A stretch of 64,000 bases of DNA from the NCBI RefSeq assembly GCF_030397575.1, contig NZ_JAPNXS010000008.1, forward strand, positions 1-64,000. The letters are read 5' to 3'. Under the pieces are notes generated by a model. The model saw only the letters and a list, made by a program, of their open reading frames with translations, was not told the origin of the DNA and did no database searches. Positions 37,211 to 46,763 of this stretch are shown piece by piece (the stretch's first letter is position 1; every line of letters begins with the position of its first letter). Origin of the DNA: Psychromonas sp. 14N.309.X.WAT.B.A12 (GTDB lineage: Bacteria > Pseudomonadota > Gammaproteobacteria > Enterobacterales > Psychromonadaceae). Made by a program: the position numbers and the translations under genes.

Positions 37211-39220
37211 ATGAAATTAAATCCAGGTCAGGATGCCGCCGTCAAAATGATTTCCGGACCTTGTCTCGTACTTGCCGGTGCAGGTAGTGGTAAAACCCGA
37301 GTGATCACTAACAAAATTGCTTATTTAGTACAACACTGTGATTACCATGCTAAAAATATCGTTGCCGTTACTTTTACTAATAAAGCGGCACGCGAGATGA
37401 AAGAGCGTGTAAGTGAAACATTAGGTCGTAAAGAGTCGCGTGGATTAATGGTCTCAACCTTCCACTCTTTAGGCTTAGAGATTATTAAACGAGAAGTTAA
37501 AACGCTCGGAATGAAAGCGGGATTTACGCTATTTGATGATCAAGATACTTTAGCATTATTGAAAGAGTTAACAGAGAAACAGTTAAAAGAAGATATGGAT
37601 TTGATTAAGGCTTTGGTAACGCAGATTTCCAACTGGAAAAATGCGTTGATTTTACCAGCACAAGCGATCAAACAAGCGAAGGGTGAGCGAGATGTTATTT
37701 TTGCGCATTGTTATGACTTATACCAACGCCAATTAAAAGCGTATAACGCATTAGATTTCGATGATCTGATTGTTTTACCTACCTTATTATTAAAGTTCAA
37801 AGAAGAAGTACGCCTACGTTGGCAAAAGAAGATTCGTTACTTGCTGGTGGATGAATATCAAGATACCAATACTAGTCAATATGAACTGATTAAATCCTTA
37901 GTGGGTGAACGTGCACGTTTTACTGTGGTAGGTGATGATGATCAGTCGATCTACTCATGGCGAGGTGCAAGACCTGAAAACTTAGTTTTGTTACAGCGAG
38001 ATTTCCCACAATTAAAAGTGATTAAGTTAGAGCAAAATTATCGTTCTAGTCAACGCGTTTTAAAAGCGGCGAATGTGTTAATTGCTAATAACCCTCATGA
38101 GTTTGATAAACGTTTGTTCAGTGAATTAGCTTACGGTGAATCCATTAAAGTGTTATTTGCTAAAAATGAGCAGCACGAAGCAGAACGAGTAGTAATGGAG
38201 TTGTCTGGTCATAAATTCATGAATGGTGCTAATTTTAAAGATTACGCTGTGTTATATCGAGGCAATCATCAAAGTCGATTACTTGAAAAAGTAATGATGG
38301 AAAACCGCATTCCATACAAAATTAGCGGTGGTACCTCTTTCTTCGCGCGTAGTGAAGTAAAAGATATCATGGCGTATTTGAAATTATTGGTGAATCATGA
38401 TGATGAGAATGCATTTATACGTGTTGTGAATAAGCCGCCGAGAGGAATAGGTGCAGTAAGCCGTGAAAAGCTTGGTAATTATGCAAATTTACGTCATATA
38501 AGTATGTTTGCTGCAAGTTTTGAAATAGGTTTAGAGCAAACCTTAAATGGTAAAGGATTACAATCAGTTCAAGCTTTCACACGTTGGCTAGTTGAATTAA
38601 ACGACCGTTTAAAACGTGAAGATGACATCGAAGTTGTACGTGATTTAATCCGTGATATTGGCTATGAAGACTGGTTATATGAAAGTAGCCCGAGCCCGAA
38701 AGCCGCAGAGATGCAAATGAAAAACGTATCTACGCTATTTAAGTGGGTAACTGAAATGTTAAAAGGCGATGATCTCGATGAAGAGATGACACTAGAGCAA
38801 GTCGTCGCGCGCTTAACCTTACGTGATATGTTGTCACGTAATGAAAATGAAGAAGAGTTAGATCAAGTACAATTAATGACATTACACGCGTCTAAAGGTC
38901 TAGAGTTTCCTTATGTGTACATGATTGGGATGGAAGAAGGATTATTACCACATCAAGTGAGTATTGATGAAGATAACGTGGAAGAAGAGCGTCGTTTAGC
39001 CTATGTTGGCATTACTCGAGCACAAAAAGAACTAACTTTCACCCTTGCTAAAGAACGCAGTCAATACGGGGAAACCGTTAAACCGGTTCCGAGTCGCTTC
39101 TTAAATGAGCTGCCACAGGAAGATGTAGAGTGGGAAAGTGGGCCTAAAAAACGCACTGAAGAACAGAAACAGCAGTTAGCAGATAAAGGTATTGCCAGCT
39201 TAAAAGCATTGTTTGATTGA
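37211..39220 (+). CDS. rep: ATP-dependent DNA helicase Rep
   Basis: A 669-residue 3'-5' superfamily 1 helicase that clears proteins ahead of replication forks. Motifs in order: Walker [10 protein letters not shown] (about residue 22), [78 protein letters not shown]. The start [11 protein letters not shown] and the length match Rep better than UvrD (about 720). Confidence 0.95.
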   Translation: MKLNPGQDAAVKMISGPCLVLAGAGSGKTRVITNKIAYLVQHCDYHAKNIVAVTFTNKAAREMKERVSETLGRKESRGLMVSTFHSLGLEIIKREVKTLGMKAGFTLFDDQDTLALLKELTEKQLKEDMDLIKALVTQISNWKNALILPAQAIKQAKGERDVIFAHCYDLYQRQLKAYNALDFDDLIVLPTLLLKFKEEVRLRWQKKIRYLLVDEYQDTNTSQYELIKSLVGERARFTVVGDDDQSIYSWRGARPENLVLLQRDFPQLKVIKLEQNYRSSQRVLKAANVLIANNPHEFDKRLFSELAYGESIKVLFAKNEQHEAERVVMELSGHKFMNGANFKDYAVLYRGNHQSRLLEKVMMENRIPYKISGGTSFFARSEVKDIMAYLKLLVNHDDENAFIRVVNKPPRGIGAVSREKLGNYANLRHISMFAASFEIGLEQTLNGKGLQSVQAFTRWLVELNDRLKREDDIEVVRDLIRDIGYEDWLYESSPSPKAAEMQMKNVSTLFKWVTEMLKGDDLDEEMTLEQVVARLTLRDMLSRNENEEELDQVQLMTLHASKGLEFPYVYMIGMEEGLLPHQVSIDEDNVEEERRLAYVGITRAQKELTFTLAKERSQYGETVKPVPSRFLNELPQEDVEWESGPKKRTEEQKQQLADKGIASLKALFD

Positions 39221-39361
39221 TTTAAATACTCGCTGGTGTCGAGTTTTTCTACTAATTAGTAACAGAGGTCGATAGGCCTAGAAAGGATTCACAACTTGTT
39301 TGCGGCAAATAGGTTTTTGCTCGCAACTTTAATACTAAACTTAGACTATTAGGAGTCACAC

Positions 39362-40093
39362 ATGTTAGATAACATCGAAGGTCAACACGTACCCAATGTT
39401 ACTTTCCCAACTCGTCAGGGTGATGAGTGGGTTAATATCACTACTGACCAGTTATTTAAAAATAAAACGGTAGTAGTATTTGCATTACCTGGTGCATTTA
39501 CACCAACTTGCTCTTCAACACATCTTCCACGTTATAATGAATTAGCTGCTGTTTTAAAAGAAAACGGTGTTGATGAAGTGGTATGTTTAAGCGTTAATGA
39601 TACGTTTGTGATGAATGCATGGCTTGCAGATCAAGAAGCAGATCATATTACAGTAGTACCTGATGGCAGTGGCGAGTTCACTGAAGGCATGGGGATGTTA
39701 GTGAATAAAAATGACATCGGTTTTGGTAAGCGTAGCTGGCGTTACAGCATGCTAGTGAAAGATGGCGTGATTGATAAAATGTTTATCGAGCCAAATCAAC
39801 CGGGAGACCCGTTTGAAGTGTCTGACGCTGATACGATGTTAAATTACATCAACCCAAATGCAAAAGCCCCTTCAGCTGTTGCGTTATTAACTAAACCAGG
39901 TTGCCCTTTCTGCGAAAAAGCAAAAGCCGCTTTAAAAGACAATAGTATTAAGTTTGAAGAGATTGTATTAGGCAAAGATGCAACTAGCGTAGCGCTAAAA
40001 GCAATGTCTGGCCAAACAACGGTACCGCAAATATTTGTTGACGGTAAGCACCTGGGTGATAGTGACGCAGCAGTCGCTTACGCAAATAGCTAA
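39362..40093 (+). CDS. Hybrid peroxiredoxin-5/glutaredoxin
   Basis: A 243-residue fusion. The N-terminal Prx5 domain (1-165) has the peroxidatic cysteine in PGAFTPTC (C50). The C-terminal glutaredoxin (175-243) has the CPFC active site (181-184) and TVPQIF. Such hybrids reduce hydroperoxides with glutathione as donor, the glutaredoxin half recycling the peroxidase half. A terminator follows it. In related genera this gene commonly neighbours oxyR; here oxyR is 38 kb away. I looked for an OxyR box upstream and saw none convincing. Confidence 0.95.
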   Translation: MLDNIEGQHVPNVTFPTRQGDEWVNITTDQLFKNKTVVVFALPGAFTPTCSSTHLPRYNELAAVLKENGVDEVVCLSVNDTFVMNAWLADQEADHITVVPDGSGEFTEGMGMLVNKNDIGFGKRSWRYSMLVKDGVIDKMFIEPNQPGDPFEVSDADTMLNYINPNAKAPSAVALLTKPGCPFCEKAKAALKDNSIKFEEIVLGKDATSVALKAMSGQTTVPQIFVDGKHLGDSDAAVAYANS

Positions 40094-40119
40094 ACTGTTC
40101 CTCGATCATTATTGATTAT

Positions 40120-40158
40120 AAGCGTATGTTTTTATTATTAAGGCATACGCTTTTTTTT
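40120..40158 (+). terminator. Terminator of the Prx-Grx gene
   Basis: Nine-base stem AAGCGTATG/CATACGCTT with a 15-base AT-rich loop and eight T residues. Confidence 0.88.
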
Positions 40159-40243
40159 ATCCTGTTTTTCTTTAAGCCTCTTTTTGAAGAACGGCGATGA
40201 TTTAAATTATCATTATTTACCTTAGTCAAAAGTGGAGAACACT

Positions 40244-41695
40244 ATGAAGCAAGTTAATGTTCAAGTTGCCGTTATTGGCGCTGGATCTGCGGGTTTGTCA
40301 GCCTATCGAGCGGCGAAACAAAAAACAGATTCAGTGGTGCTCATTGAAGGCGATGCATATGGTACTACCTGTGCCCGTGTCGGTTGTATGCCAAGTAAGT
40401 TATTAATTGCTGCTGCAGAGGTTGCTCATAATGCGGCTCACACTGAACCCTTTGGTATTGTTATTGATGGGCAAATAAATATTGATGGCAAAAAAGTAAT
40501 GCAACGGGTGCGCGACGAACGTGATCGGTTTGTAGGATTGGTGGTGGGTGCTATTGATGAGATAGATCCACATGATAAGTTAATAGGTCATGTTAAGTTT
40601 GTAACAGAAACACAATTACAACTTGATGAACACACCACTGTGAATGCACAGCGCGTGGTTATTGCTACCGGATCTCGCCCTACTTATCCAAGTGCTTGGA
40701 ATGACCTTGGGGATAAGTTAATTGTGAATGATGATGTATTTGATTGGCAAGATTTACCAAGCTCAGTGGCTGTATTTGGGCCTGGCGTGATTGGTTTAGA
40801 ATTAGGGCAAGCATTACACCGACTAGGTGTTGAAGTGTTGATGTTTGGCATGGGAGGAAAAGTAGGCCCCTTTACTGACTCTGACATTATGGCGTACGCT
40901 GAAAAAACTTTTAGTGATGAATTTTATTTAGATGCGGATGCAAAAATTAGTAATATGCAACTAAATGGAGAATTAGTTGAAATAACATATATTGATAAGC
41001 AGGGAAAAGAGAAAATTAAGCACGTTGATTATGTACTTGCTGCAACGGGACGTCGCCCTAATGTGGATAACCTAGGGTTAGATAAAATAGCAATAGATGT
41101 CGATGATCGAGGTGTGCCGGTTGCTGACCCTCATACAATGCAAACGTCCATACCCTCAATCTTTATTGCTGGTGATGCCAGTAACCAAGTTCCTTTATTA
41201 CATGAAGCGGCAGACCAAGGCAAAATAGCGGGTAGCAATGCCGGTATTTATCCAAATATTGTTGCTGGTTTACGTCGTTCTTCGATTGCTGCAGTATTTA
41301 CCGATCCACAATTAGCAATGGTAGGGTTAAGTTATCAACAGGTAACAGAGAAACTGGGAGGATGTGGTTGTTTTGAAACGGGAAGCGTCTCCTTTGAAAA
41401 TCAAGGTCGTAGTCGTGTTATACTTAAAAATAAAGGCTTATTACACCTTTATGGCGAACAAGGAACTGGACGCTTTTTAGGAGCGGAAATAATCGGCCCT
41501 GAAGCAGAGCACCTTGCTCACTTACTCGCCTGGGCTCATCAAAATCAAATGACTATATCTCAAATGTTAGCAATGCCTTTTTATCATCCGGTGATAGAAG
41601 AAGGGGTGCGAACCGCCTTGCGAGACCTTAATGCAAAACTGAAACTGGGATCTGCGATGATCAGCGAATGTATGGAGTGTGGACCTGGTTGCTAA
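40244..41695 (+). CDS. Dihydrolipoyl dehydrogenase-like flavin disulfide reductase with Cys-rich tail
   Basis: A 483-residue pyridine nucleotide-disulfide oxidoreductase. FAD-binding GAGSAG (12-17), redox disulfide TTCARVGC (C43-C48), NAD(P)-binding GPGVIGLELGQ, second FAD motif FIAGDASN and the C-terminal His-Glu pair in FYHPVIEEG are all present. It is related to Lpd but lacks a lipoyl-complex operon. The protein ends with three cysteines, CMECGPGC (C476, C479, C483), recalling the redox tails of thioredoxin reductases and mercuric reductase. The ATG at 40244 has GGAG upstream; GTG 40232 is not needed. It follows the Prx-Grx gene but has its own transcription unit. Physiological substrate unknown. 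Confidence 0.85.
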   Translation: MKQVNVQVAVIGAGSAGLSAYRAAKQKTDSVVLIEGDAYGTTCARVGCMPSKLLIAAAEVAHNAAHTEPFGIVIDGQINIDGKKVMQRVRDERDRFVGLVVGAIDEIDPHDKLIGHVKFVTETQLQLDEHTTVNAQRVVIATGSRPTYPSAWNDLGDKLIVNDDVFDWQDLPSSVAVFGPGVIGLELGQALHRLGVEVLMFGMGGKVGPFTDSDIMAYAEKTFSDEFYLDADAKISNMQLNGELVEITYIDKQGKEKIKHVDYVLAATGRRPNVDNLGLDKIAIDVDDRGVPVADPHTMQTSIPSIFIAGDASNQVPLLHEAADQGKIAGSNAGIYPNIVAGLRRSSIAAVFTDPQLAMVGLSYQQVTEKLGGCGCFETGSVSFENQGRSRVILKNKGLLHLYGEQGTGRFLGAEIIGPEAEHLAHLLAWAHQNQMTISQMLAMPFYHPVIEEGVRTALRDLNAKLKLGSAMISECMECGPGC

Positions 41696-41775
41696 ACTGT
41701 AAAAAGTGAGATTAAGTGTTGCTGTATCGATAGAGTTTCATATAGCGACACTTAATAATGATGATGTTGTATAAC

Positions 41776-42642
41776 TTAAAGGTAAGCTAAAAATAAGCCT
41801 ACAAAAATTAGGATACCCACGTAGTTATTATCTAAAAATGCTTTAAAGCAGTTAGCGCGCTGTCTATTTTTAATATGTATTTGCTGTTGTACAAATAAGC
41901 CAGCCACTACAATAAGAGCAACATAATAAAAGCTATTTAAGCTTTCTAATATGCCTACTGTGAATAACAGCAATAAAGTTATTAACTGAAAACCTGCAAT
42001 GATAACTTTATCGAATCGGCCAAATAAAATAGCTGTAGATTTTATGCCTATTTTCAAATCATCTTCTTTATCCACCATGCCATACATAGTGTCATAAGCG
42101 ACCGTCCAAGTTAGGTTGGCGATGAATAATAACCAAACAACATTATCAATTTGATCTGCTTGTGCTGCATACGCCATGGGAATTGACCAGCTAAAAGCTA
42201 AGCCTAATACAAACTGAGGTAAATTAGTAAACCGCTTCATGAATGGGTAGATAAAGGCTAACAGTAAACCAATAAATGATAATTGAATCGTTAATGCATT
42301 CTGTGTCAGTACTAATAAAAAAGCAACTAAGGCTAATATTATAAATAAGTATATTGCTTCTTTACTGGTAGCCCGTCCAGAAGGTAATGGACGATTTTTA
42401 GTGCGTTCTACAAAGCCATCTACTTTACGGTCGGCAAAATCATTAATCACACAACCCGCACTGCGCATAACAAAGACACCTAAACAAAATACAATTAAGG
42501 TATCCAGGTTTGGTAACCCCTCCGCTGCAATCCATAGCGCCCATAAAGTGGGCCAGAGCAATAATAATGTCCCAATGGGTTTATCTGCTCGCATTAGTTG
42601 AATAAAAGCTTGGCGTTTAGGGGCGTTTATATATGAGATCAT
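41776..42642 (-). CDS. ubiA: 4-hydroxybenzoate octaprenyltransferase
   Basis: A 288-residue integral membrane prenyltransferase of ubiquinone synthesis with about nine hydrophobic segments. It has the two aspartate motifs [10 protein letters not shown] (about residue 67) and [12 protein letters not shown] (about 191) that bind prenyl diphosphate through magnesium. It attaches the polyprenyl tail to the product of UbiC. The ATG overlaps the ubiC stop by four bases, so translation is coupled. Confidence 0.96.
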   Translation of the reverse strand: MISYINAPKRQAFIQLMRADKPIGTLLLLWPTLWALWIAAEGLPNLDTLIVFCLGVFVMRSAGCVINDFADRKVDGFVERTKNRPLPSGRATSKEAIYLFIILALVAFLLVLTQNALTIQLSFIGLLLAFIYPFMKRFTNLPQFVLGLAFSWSIPMAYAAQADQIDNVVWLLFIANLTWTVAYDTMYGMVDKEDDLKIGIKSTAILFGRFDKVIIAGFQLITLLLLFTVGILESLNSFYYVALIVVAGLFVQQQIHIKNRQRANCFKAFLDNNYVGILIFVGLFLAYL

Positions 42643-43196
42643 TGATAAATTTCCGAGGCAGGAAGAAACACTTCGCTAACTAATAAGGGTTTGTTTTCTA
42701 TATAAAAAATAGAACGTCTTGCCCAAAGTGAATGGTCACAGTTTTGCGCTAATGTTTGGCATAGTTGATGTATTAAAGAGCCTGATTTAAATTCGGCTAT
42801 TTCTATTGTGCCACGTTTTAAAGATGTGTTTTGAAAGAGGAAACGACCTAGTGATTCACTGCCAATATGAGCTAATGCTTGTTGGCTATCTGACAAAGTA
42901 TCTGAAGGTATTTCTGTTTGTGCAAAAACATGAGCCTGTTGATCACAGTACAAAAACACTTCTCGTACCAATATTTTTCGAGCATTTGAAAAATGTGGAG
43001 AGAGTGGTGTAATTTCTGCATTGGTAGTGATTTGTTGGCGAACTTGAACCTTAAATGTTTGGCAATATTGTTCAAGTTTTTTAGTTAATGAACTCTCATC
43101 TAATAACCATGAAAGTACTTGCTGCGAGCAATTATTGACTGACTGGGCTTCTTGCCAAGTGGTCGATGAAGCAATATTAAGCAGTTGGTTAAACAT
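42639..43196 (-). CDS. ubiC: Chorismate pyruvate-lyase
   Basis: A 185-residue enzyme giving 4-hydroxybenzoate and pyruvate from chorismate, the first committed ubiquinone step. The family pattern includes [23 protein letters not shown] (substrate Arg), [15 protein letters not shown] and [21 protein letters not shown] near the end. It starts the ubiCA operon and overlaps ubiA. Confidence 0.93.
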   Translation of the reverse strand: MFNQLLNIASSTTWQEAQSVNNCSQQVLSWLLDESSLTKKLEQYCQTFKVQVRQQITTNAEITPLSPHFSNARKILVREVFLYCDQQAHVFAQTEIPSDTLSDSQQALAHIGSESLGRFLFQNTSLKRGTIEIAEFKSGSLIHQLCQTLAQNCDHSLWARRSIFYIENKPLLVSEVFLPASEIYQ

Positions 43197-43382
43197 ACAA
43201 GCCTTTCATTGAATAGTATTAATCACACTCATTAGTAGGCTCTTTGATGTTAATAAAAGAATAGAGGCTACCTAACTCAGTAAATTGCTGAAGGTGACGG
43301 ATAAATACTGATTATAACAATACTGTTTGGTTTATTAACTTAACTTAATAAAAAATTATGATTTATTCTCAAGGGCATGCAG

Positions 43383-43400
43383 AAAATATCATGATATTTT
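43383..43400. promoter_or_regulatory. Perfect 18-base palindrome between ubiC and the FliL-like gene
   Basis: AAAATATCATGATATTTT is a perfect AT-rich palindrome in the 294-base divergent region between ubiC and the FliL-like gene, 91 bases before the latter. It could be an operator for either unit. It is too AT-rich for a terminator. Confidence 0.35.
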
Positions 43401-43490
43401 TTATTATTGCTACTTTTTTATCCACAATAATCAGCTGTGACTGCTATCATATACCGCAAAAAATATTATTATAGTTTTTAGGAATTTAGA

Positions 43491-43907
43491 ATGTTTAAAA
43501 AAGTATTATTTTGCGTTTTATCTTTGGTGTTATTGTCGCCATTAAATTTTGTTGTGGCTGAAGAAGAATCGACTCAACTCACATCAGACTACCAGTATTT
43601 TGCATTAGACCCTGACATCATCACTAATTATATTAAGCCTGGCAAACGACTTGGCTATATCAGAGTTGGCATTGATCTTATGGTCAAGTCGACTAAAGCT
43701 TTTCAGGAAGTGGAACTTCATGAACCTCTAATTCGAGATCGTATTATCACGGTATTAGGCGAACAAAATGAGCAACAAATTCGTTCTATCAGTGAGCGTA
43801 AAGCGATTAGGTTACGTTGTTTAAATGAAATTAATGATGCTATTTTTGAAATCACAGGTGATAGACCAGTAGAAGATCTACTTTTTACTAAATACTTAGA
43901 TCAATAA
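43491..43907 (+). CDS. FliL-like periplasmic protein (orphan)
   Basis: A 138-residue protein with a signal sequence (residues 1-22, cleavage near VVA/EE). Its domain resembles the periplasmic part of FliL, the flagellar basal-body associated protein: YFALDPDIITNYIKPGKRLGYIRVGIDLMVKS...LIRDRIITVLGEQNEQQIRSISERKAIRLRCLNEIND. Unlike true FliL it has no N-terminal cytoplasmic extension and no flagellar neighbours. Genes of this type next to ubiCA occur in related vibrios, as far as I recall. Its role is unknown; FliL proteins resemble stomatin-domain ring formers. Confidence 0.75.
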   Translation: MFKKVLFCVLSLVLLSPLNFVVAEEESTQLTSDYQYFALDPDIITNYIKPGKRLGYIRVGIDLMVKSTKAFQEVELHEPLIRDRIITVLGEQNEQQIRSISERKAIRLRCLNEINDAIFEITGDRPVEDLLFTKYLDQ

Positions 43908-43924
43908 TCACCTGTGGGCTGTTG

Positions 43925-44761
43925 TTAAAGTTTCAATCTATGGCAAACAAAAGCTAATATTAGTCCTGCTAATAAACCAACTAGGTGCGCATAGTTGGCT
44001 AGGTTAGTAGGCAAAATATCAAGAAAACCAAGTACTAGCCAACCTAATAAAATAGCGAACATACCATTTGGAAGCTGTACTCTGCTGGTTTTGTCTAATT
44101 GTCCAAATAACCAACAATATCCAACCAATGCATAAACGACACCACTTAACCCTCCAAAGTACGGACCGACTAAGAAAAATTGAGAGACGTTCGAGGCAAC
44201 GGCTGAAAATAAAAATAATAGTATGAGGCGCTGTTTACCATGTTGTTTTTCTACTAAGCCACCTAATTGCCACCACCACAGTAAATTAAATACGATATGT
44301 AGCAGGCTAAAATGCAATAAAGCAGGTGTGATAAAGCGCCAGCTCTGAAGATAATCAAAAGGTTGCTGTTGATAAAATGCTAAGAATGAATTCAAAGGAT
44401 TAAAGACACCGAACGCAATTAGTGCATAAATAACGCAGCAAATAACAAATAAGCTATGCGTTAATATGCCTGCCTGGCGTTTAAAGTTACTGAATAAATC
44501 AGCATTAGCATAAGATAGTTGATCTGGTGCACTTTTTAAGTTGCCTGATTCCCAACTTGCTGAGAGATATTTACTTTGAGTTGGGTTAGCTAAGAACTCA
44601 GCCAATGCTTTTTCTGCGAGCGTTAATTGTTGTTCTTGTTCAAGTAATATTTCATAAGAAAATTCAGAATATTGAATTATATTACTGATTTTTTGGCTAT
44701 TTAAATAATCTGACAATGCTTGGGCTAAGCGAAGATGTTCAAAACGGTGTAAGGATATCAT
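43925..44761 (-). CDS. glpG: Rhomboid intramembrane serine protease GlpG
   Basis: A 278-residue protease: N-terminal cytoplasmic domain (1-75) and six membrane helices. The catalytic dyad is S206 in GGLSGVVYAL and H259 in NYAHLVGLLAG; the oxyanion-hole HxxxN is H155/N159 (HIVFN). It cleaves membrane proteins within their helices. The E. coli neighbours glpE and glpR are absent. It converges with the FliL-like gene, 17 bases apart. Confidence 0.95.
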   Translation of the reverse strand: MISLHRFEHLRLAQALSDYLNSQKISNIIQYSEFSYEILLEQEQQLTLAEKALAEFLANPTQSKYLSASWESGNLKSAPDQLSYANADLFSNFKRQAGILTHSLFVICCVIYALIAFGVFNPLNSFLAFYQQQPFDYLQSWRFITPALLHFSLLHIVFNLLWWWQLGGLVEKQHGKQRLILLFLFSAVASNVSQFFLVGPYFGGLSGVVYALVGYCWLFGQLDKTSRVQLPNGMFAILLGWLVLGFLDILPTNLANYAHLVGLLAGLILAFVCHRLKL

Positions 44762-45198
44762 AGCGTTTCCTATAATTTTTTATGAGTGTAGCAAAAAATA
44801 TATTGATAGAACTGTTAATAATATTGATGGTGTAACTTGCTATTCATATCAACTGAACTAATTTAATTAGAACTGTCTGATAGTTGTACCGATAGTATTA
44901 ACCATATGAATAAGATTGTACGGAATAAAATAGGTTCGTTTAGGTGTTAATTGATCTAATCAATTAAGCTTATCGAAAAATTAATTATTGGAGTAGTACA
45001 AGTCATCATATTAACTAATGTTATTGGTGTTAGATGGTATTGAACTGGATTAATTACTAATCCATGATATCAAAGGACTAGTACTATATAGGTATATGAA
45101 AAATATAGCGATATAGACTATTGGCAGTTTATAGTTTATTGATTAAAATGACATAAATTGTATTAGCCAAGACACATTATAATAACAAGGAAAATAAT
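44762..45198. other. Intergenic region between glpG and the ComEA-like gene
   Basis: About 437 AT-rich bases between divergent genes. The only clear structure is a nine-base inverted repeat TTAATTGAT/ATCAATTAA with a three-base spacer at 44947-44967. This resembles an FNR box (TTGAT-N4-ATCAA) but has one base too few between the halves. No small gene with a good ribosome binding site was seen. Confidence 0.5.
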
Positions 45199-45606
45199 AT
45201 GAATATCAAATTTGTTCGCACTGCCGCACTGGCTGCTTCACTATTTTTAGTACCAACAAGCTTCCAAGCTGCATTTGCTGCTGACTTTGGGAGTATTGCT
45301 ACTTCAAGTCTCGAAAAAGTAAATTCTGCAACAAGCAGTGCAGAAGAAAAAGTAAGCTCAGCAACGGCTAGCGCAGAAGATAAAGTAAGTTCTGTTGGTT
45401 CAAGCGCTGATAGCTCAAAAATCGATATCAACAGTGCATCGGTAGAAGAGTTAACCTCTGTTTCTGGTATCGGTACGTCAATTGCTGAAAAAATCGTTGA
45501 ATACCGTGAGCAATATGGTGACTTCACTGACTTAGCTGATTTAACTAATATCAGTGGTATAGGTAGTGCTACTTTAGCTAAGATCTTACCTTACTTAAGC
45601 CTATAA
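45199..45606 (+). CDS. ComEA-like helix-hairpin-helix periplasmic protein
   Basis: A 135-residue protein with a signal peptide (MNIKFVRTAALAASLFLVPTSFQAAFAA). A spacer of repeated S/A-x-AEEKVSSATAS units (about residues 38-72) follows. The C-terminal double helix-hairpin-helix domain, IDINSASVEELTSVSGIGTSIAEKIVEYREQYGDF, then repeats NISGIGSATLAKI. ComEA binds incoming DNA in the periplasm during natural transformation. The repeat spacer is longer than usual for small ComEA homologues. A GAAAATAAT stretch precedes the ATG. It is a single gene with its own terminator. Confidence 0.85.
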   Translation: MNIKFVRTAALAASLFLVPTSFQAAFAADFGSIATSSLEKVNSATSSAEEKVSSATASAEDKVSSVGSSADSSKIDINSASVEELTSVSGIGTSIAEKIVEYREQYGDFTDLADLTNISGIGSATLAKILPYLSL

Positions 45607-45627
45607 TTGGGCCTAAAAGGTGACTTG

Positions 45628-45655
45628 AAAAACCACTATTATTAGTGGTTTTTTT
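45628..45655 (+). terminator. Terminator of the ComEA-like gene
   Basis: Eleven-base stem AAAAACCACTA/TAGTGGTTTTT with a TTAT loop followed by more T. Confidence 0.93.
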
Positions 45656-45687
45656 GTTTTTAACCTTAATATTATTGGGAATTACTA

Positions 45688-46701
45688 ATGACAATCTTAG
45701 TAACAGGCGGCGCAGGTTATATCGGTTCTCATACCGTTGTTGAATTATTGAATAAAGGTCAGCAGGTTATTATTGTTGATAATTTAGTTAATGCTTCATT
45801 GGAGTCTTTAAATCGAGTTGAAAAGATAACTGGTAAAACGCCTTTATTCTATGAAGGTGATATTTTAAATAAATCTTTTTTAGATAGTGTTTTCGCCGAA
45901 CATGATATTGATTGCGTTATTCACTTTGCTGGATTAAAAGCAGTGGGCGAGTCGGTTGCTAAACCTATTTCTTATTATCAAAATAATGTTCAAGGCACCT
46001 TGACCTTATTAGATGCGATGAAAGAGGCGGGTGTATTTAAGCTAGTTTTTAGTTCTTCAGCTACTGTATACGGGGATCCTGCAAGTTTACCAATACGTGA
46101 AGACTTTCCTGTCGGCGGTACAACCAACCCTTATGGTACCTCTAAGTTAATGGTAGAGATGGTGTTGGCTGATGTGGCTAAATCAGATTCACGTTGGGCT
46201 TTTGTTATTTTGCGTTACTTTAACCCAGTTGGAGCTCATTTATCTGGTTTAATTGGAGAAGACCCTAATGGTATCCCAAACAACTTATTACCATATATTT
46301 CACAAGTAGGTGTTGGAAAGTTAAGCCAATTAGCAATATTTGGCGATGATTATGATACTCACGATGGCACTGGTGTACGTGATTATATCCATGTTGTTGA
46401 TTTAGCCATTGGTCATTTAAAAGCCCTCACACGCATTAAAAGTGAAACGGGTGTCTTTATTTATAATTTAGGTACGGGGAATGGTTATTCTGTATTAGAT
46501 ATGGTTAAGGCCTTTGAAGCTGCCAGCGGTAAAGCGATTCCATATCAAGTATCTCCTAGAAGGGAAGGCGACATAGCTGCTTGTTATGCTGCACCGGAAA
46601 AAGCTTTATTAGATTTAGGTTGGCAAGCAGAACGTGATTTAGATGCGATGATGCAAGATACATGGCGCTGGCAATCTGCTAACCCTAATGGTTATAAATA
46701 A
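45688..46701 (+). CDS. galE: UDP-glucose 4-epimerase
   Basis: A 337-residue short-chain dehydrogenase-like epimerase interconverting UDP-glucose and UDP-galactose. NAD-binding [10 protein letters not shown] (6-15), catalytic Ser in FSSSATVYG and YxxxK in [11 protein letters not shown] are intact; [17 protein letters not shown] is the family's substrate-loop segment. No other gal genes are near, so it probably serves polysaccharide synthesis as well. Confidence 0.96.
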   Translation: MTILVTGGAGYIGSHTVVELLNKGQQVIIVDNLVNASLESLNRVEKITGKTPLFYEGDILNKSFLDSVFAEHDIDCVIHFAGLKAVGESVAKPISYYQNNVQGTLTLLDAMKEAGVFKLVFSSSATVYGDPASLPIREDFPVGGTTNPYGTSKLMVEMVLADVAKSDSRWAFVILRYFNPVGAHLSGLIGEDPNGIPNNLLPYISQVGVGKLSQLAIFGDDYDTHDGTGVRDYIHVVDLAIGHLKALTRIKSETGVFIYNLGTGNGYSVLDMVKAFEAASGKAIPYQVSPRREGDIAACYAAPEKALLDLGWQAERDLDAMMQDTWRWQSANPNGYK

Positions 46702-46726
46702 TAGCCATGTTTATTGCGGGTGATTG

Positions 46727-46760
46727 AGTTATCGTAGTACTAGATATAACTGCGATAACT
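46727..46760. terminator. Hairpin between convergent galE and GGDEF genes
   Basis: AGTTATCG pairs with CGATAACT, extended by AGT/ACT across one mismatch. No strong T run, so weak or bidirectional termination is assumed from position. Confidence 0.45.
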
Positions 46761-46763
46761 GGT

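Noticed and set aside
39221-39361. OxyR binding site upstream of the Prx-Grx gene
   Set aside because: GATAGGCCTAG at 39271 resembles one quarter of the OxyR motif, but the remaining ATAG/CTAT elements at ten-base spacing are absent.
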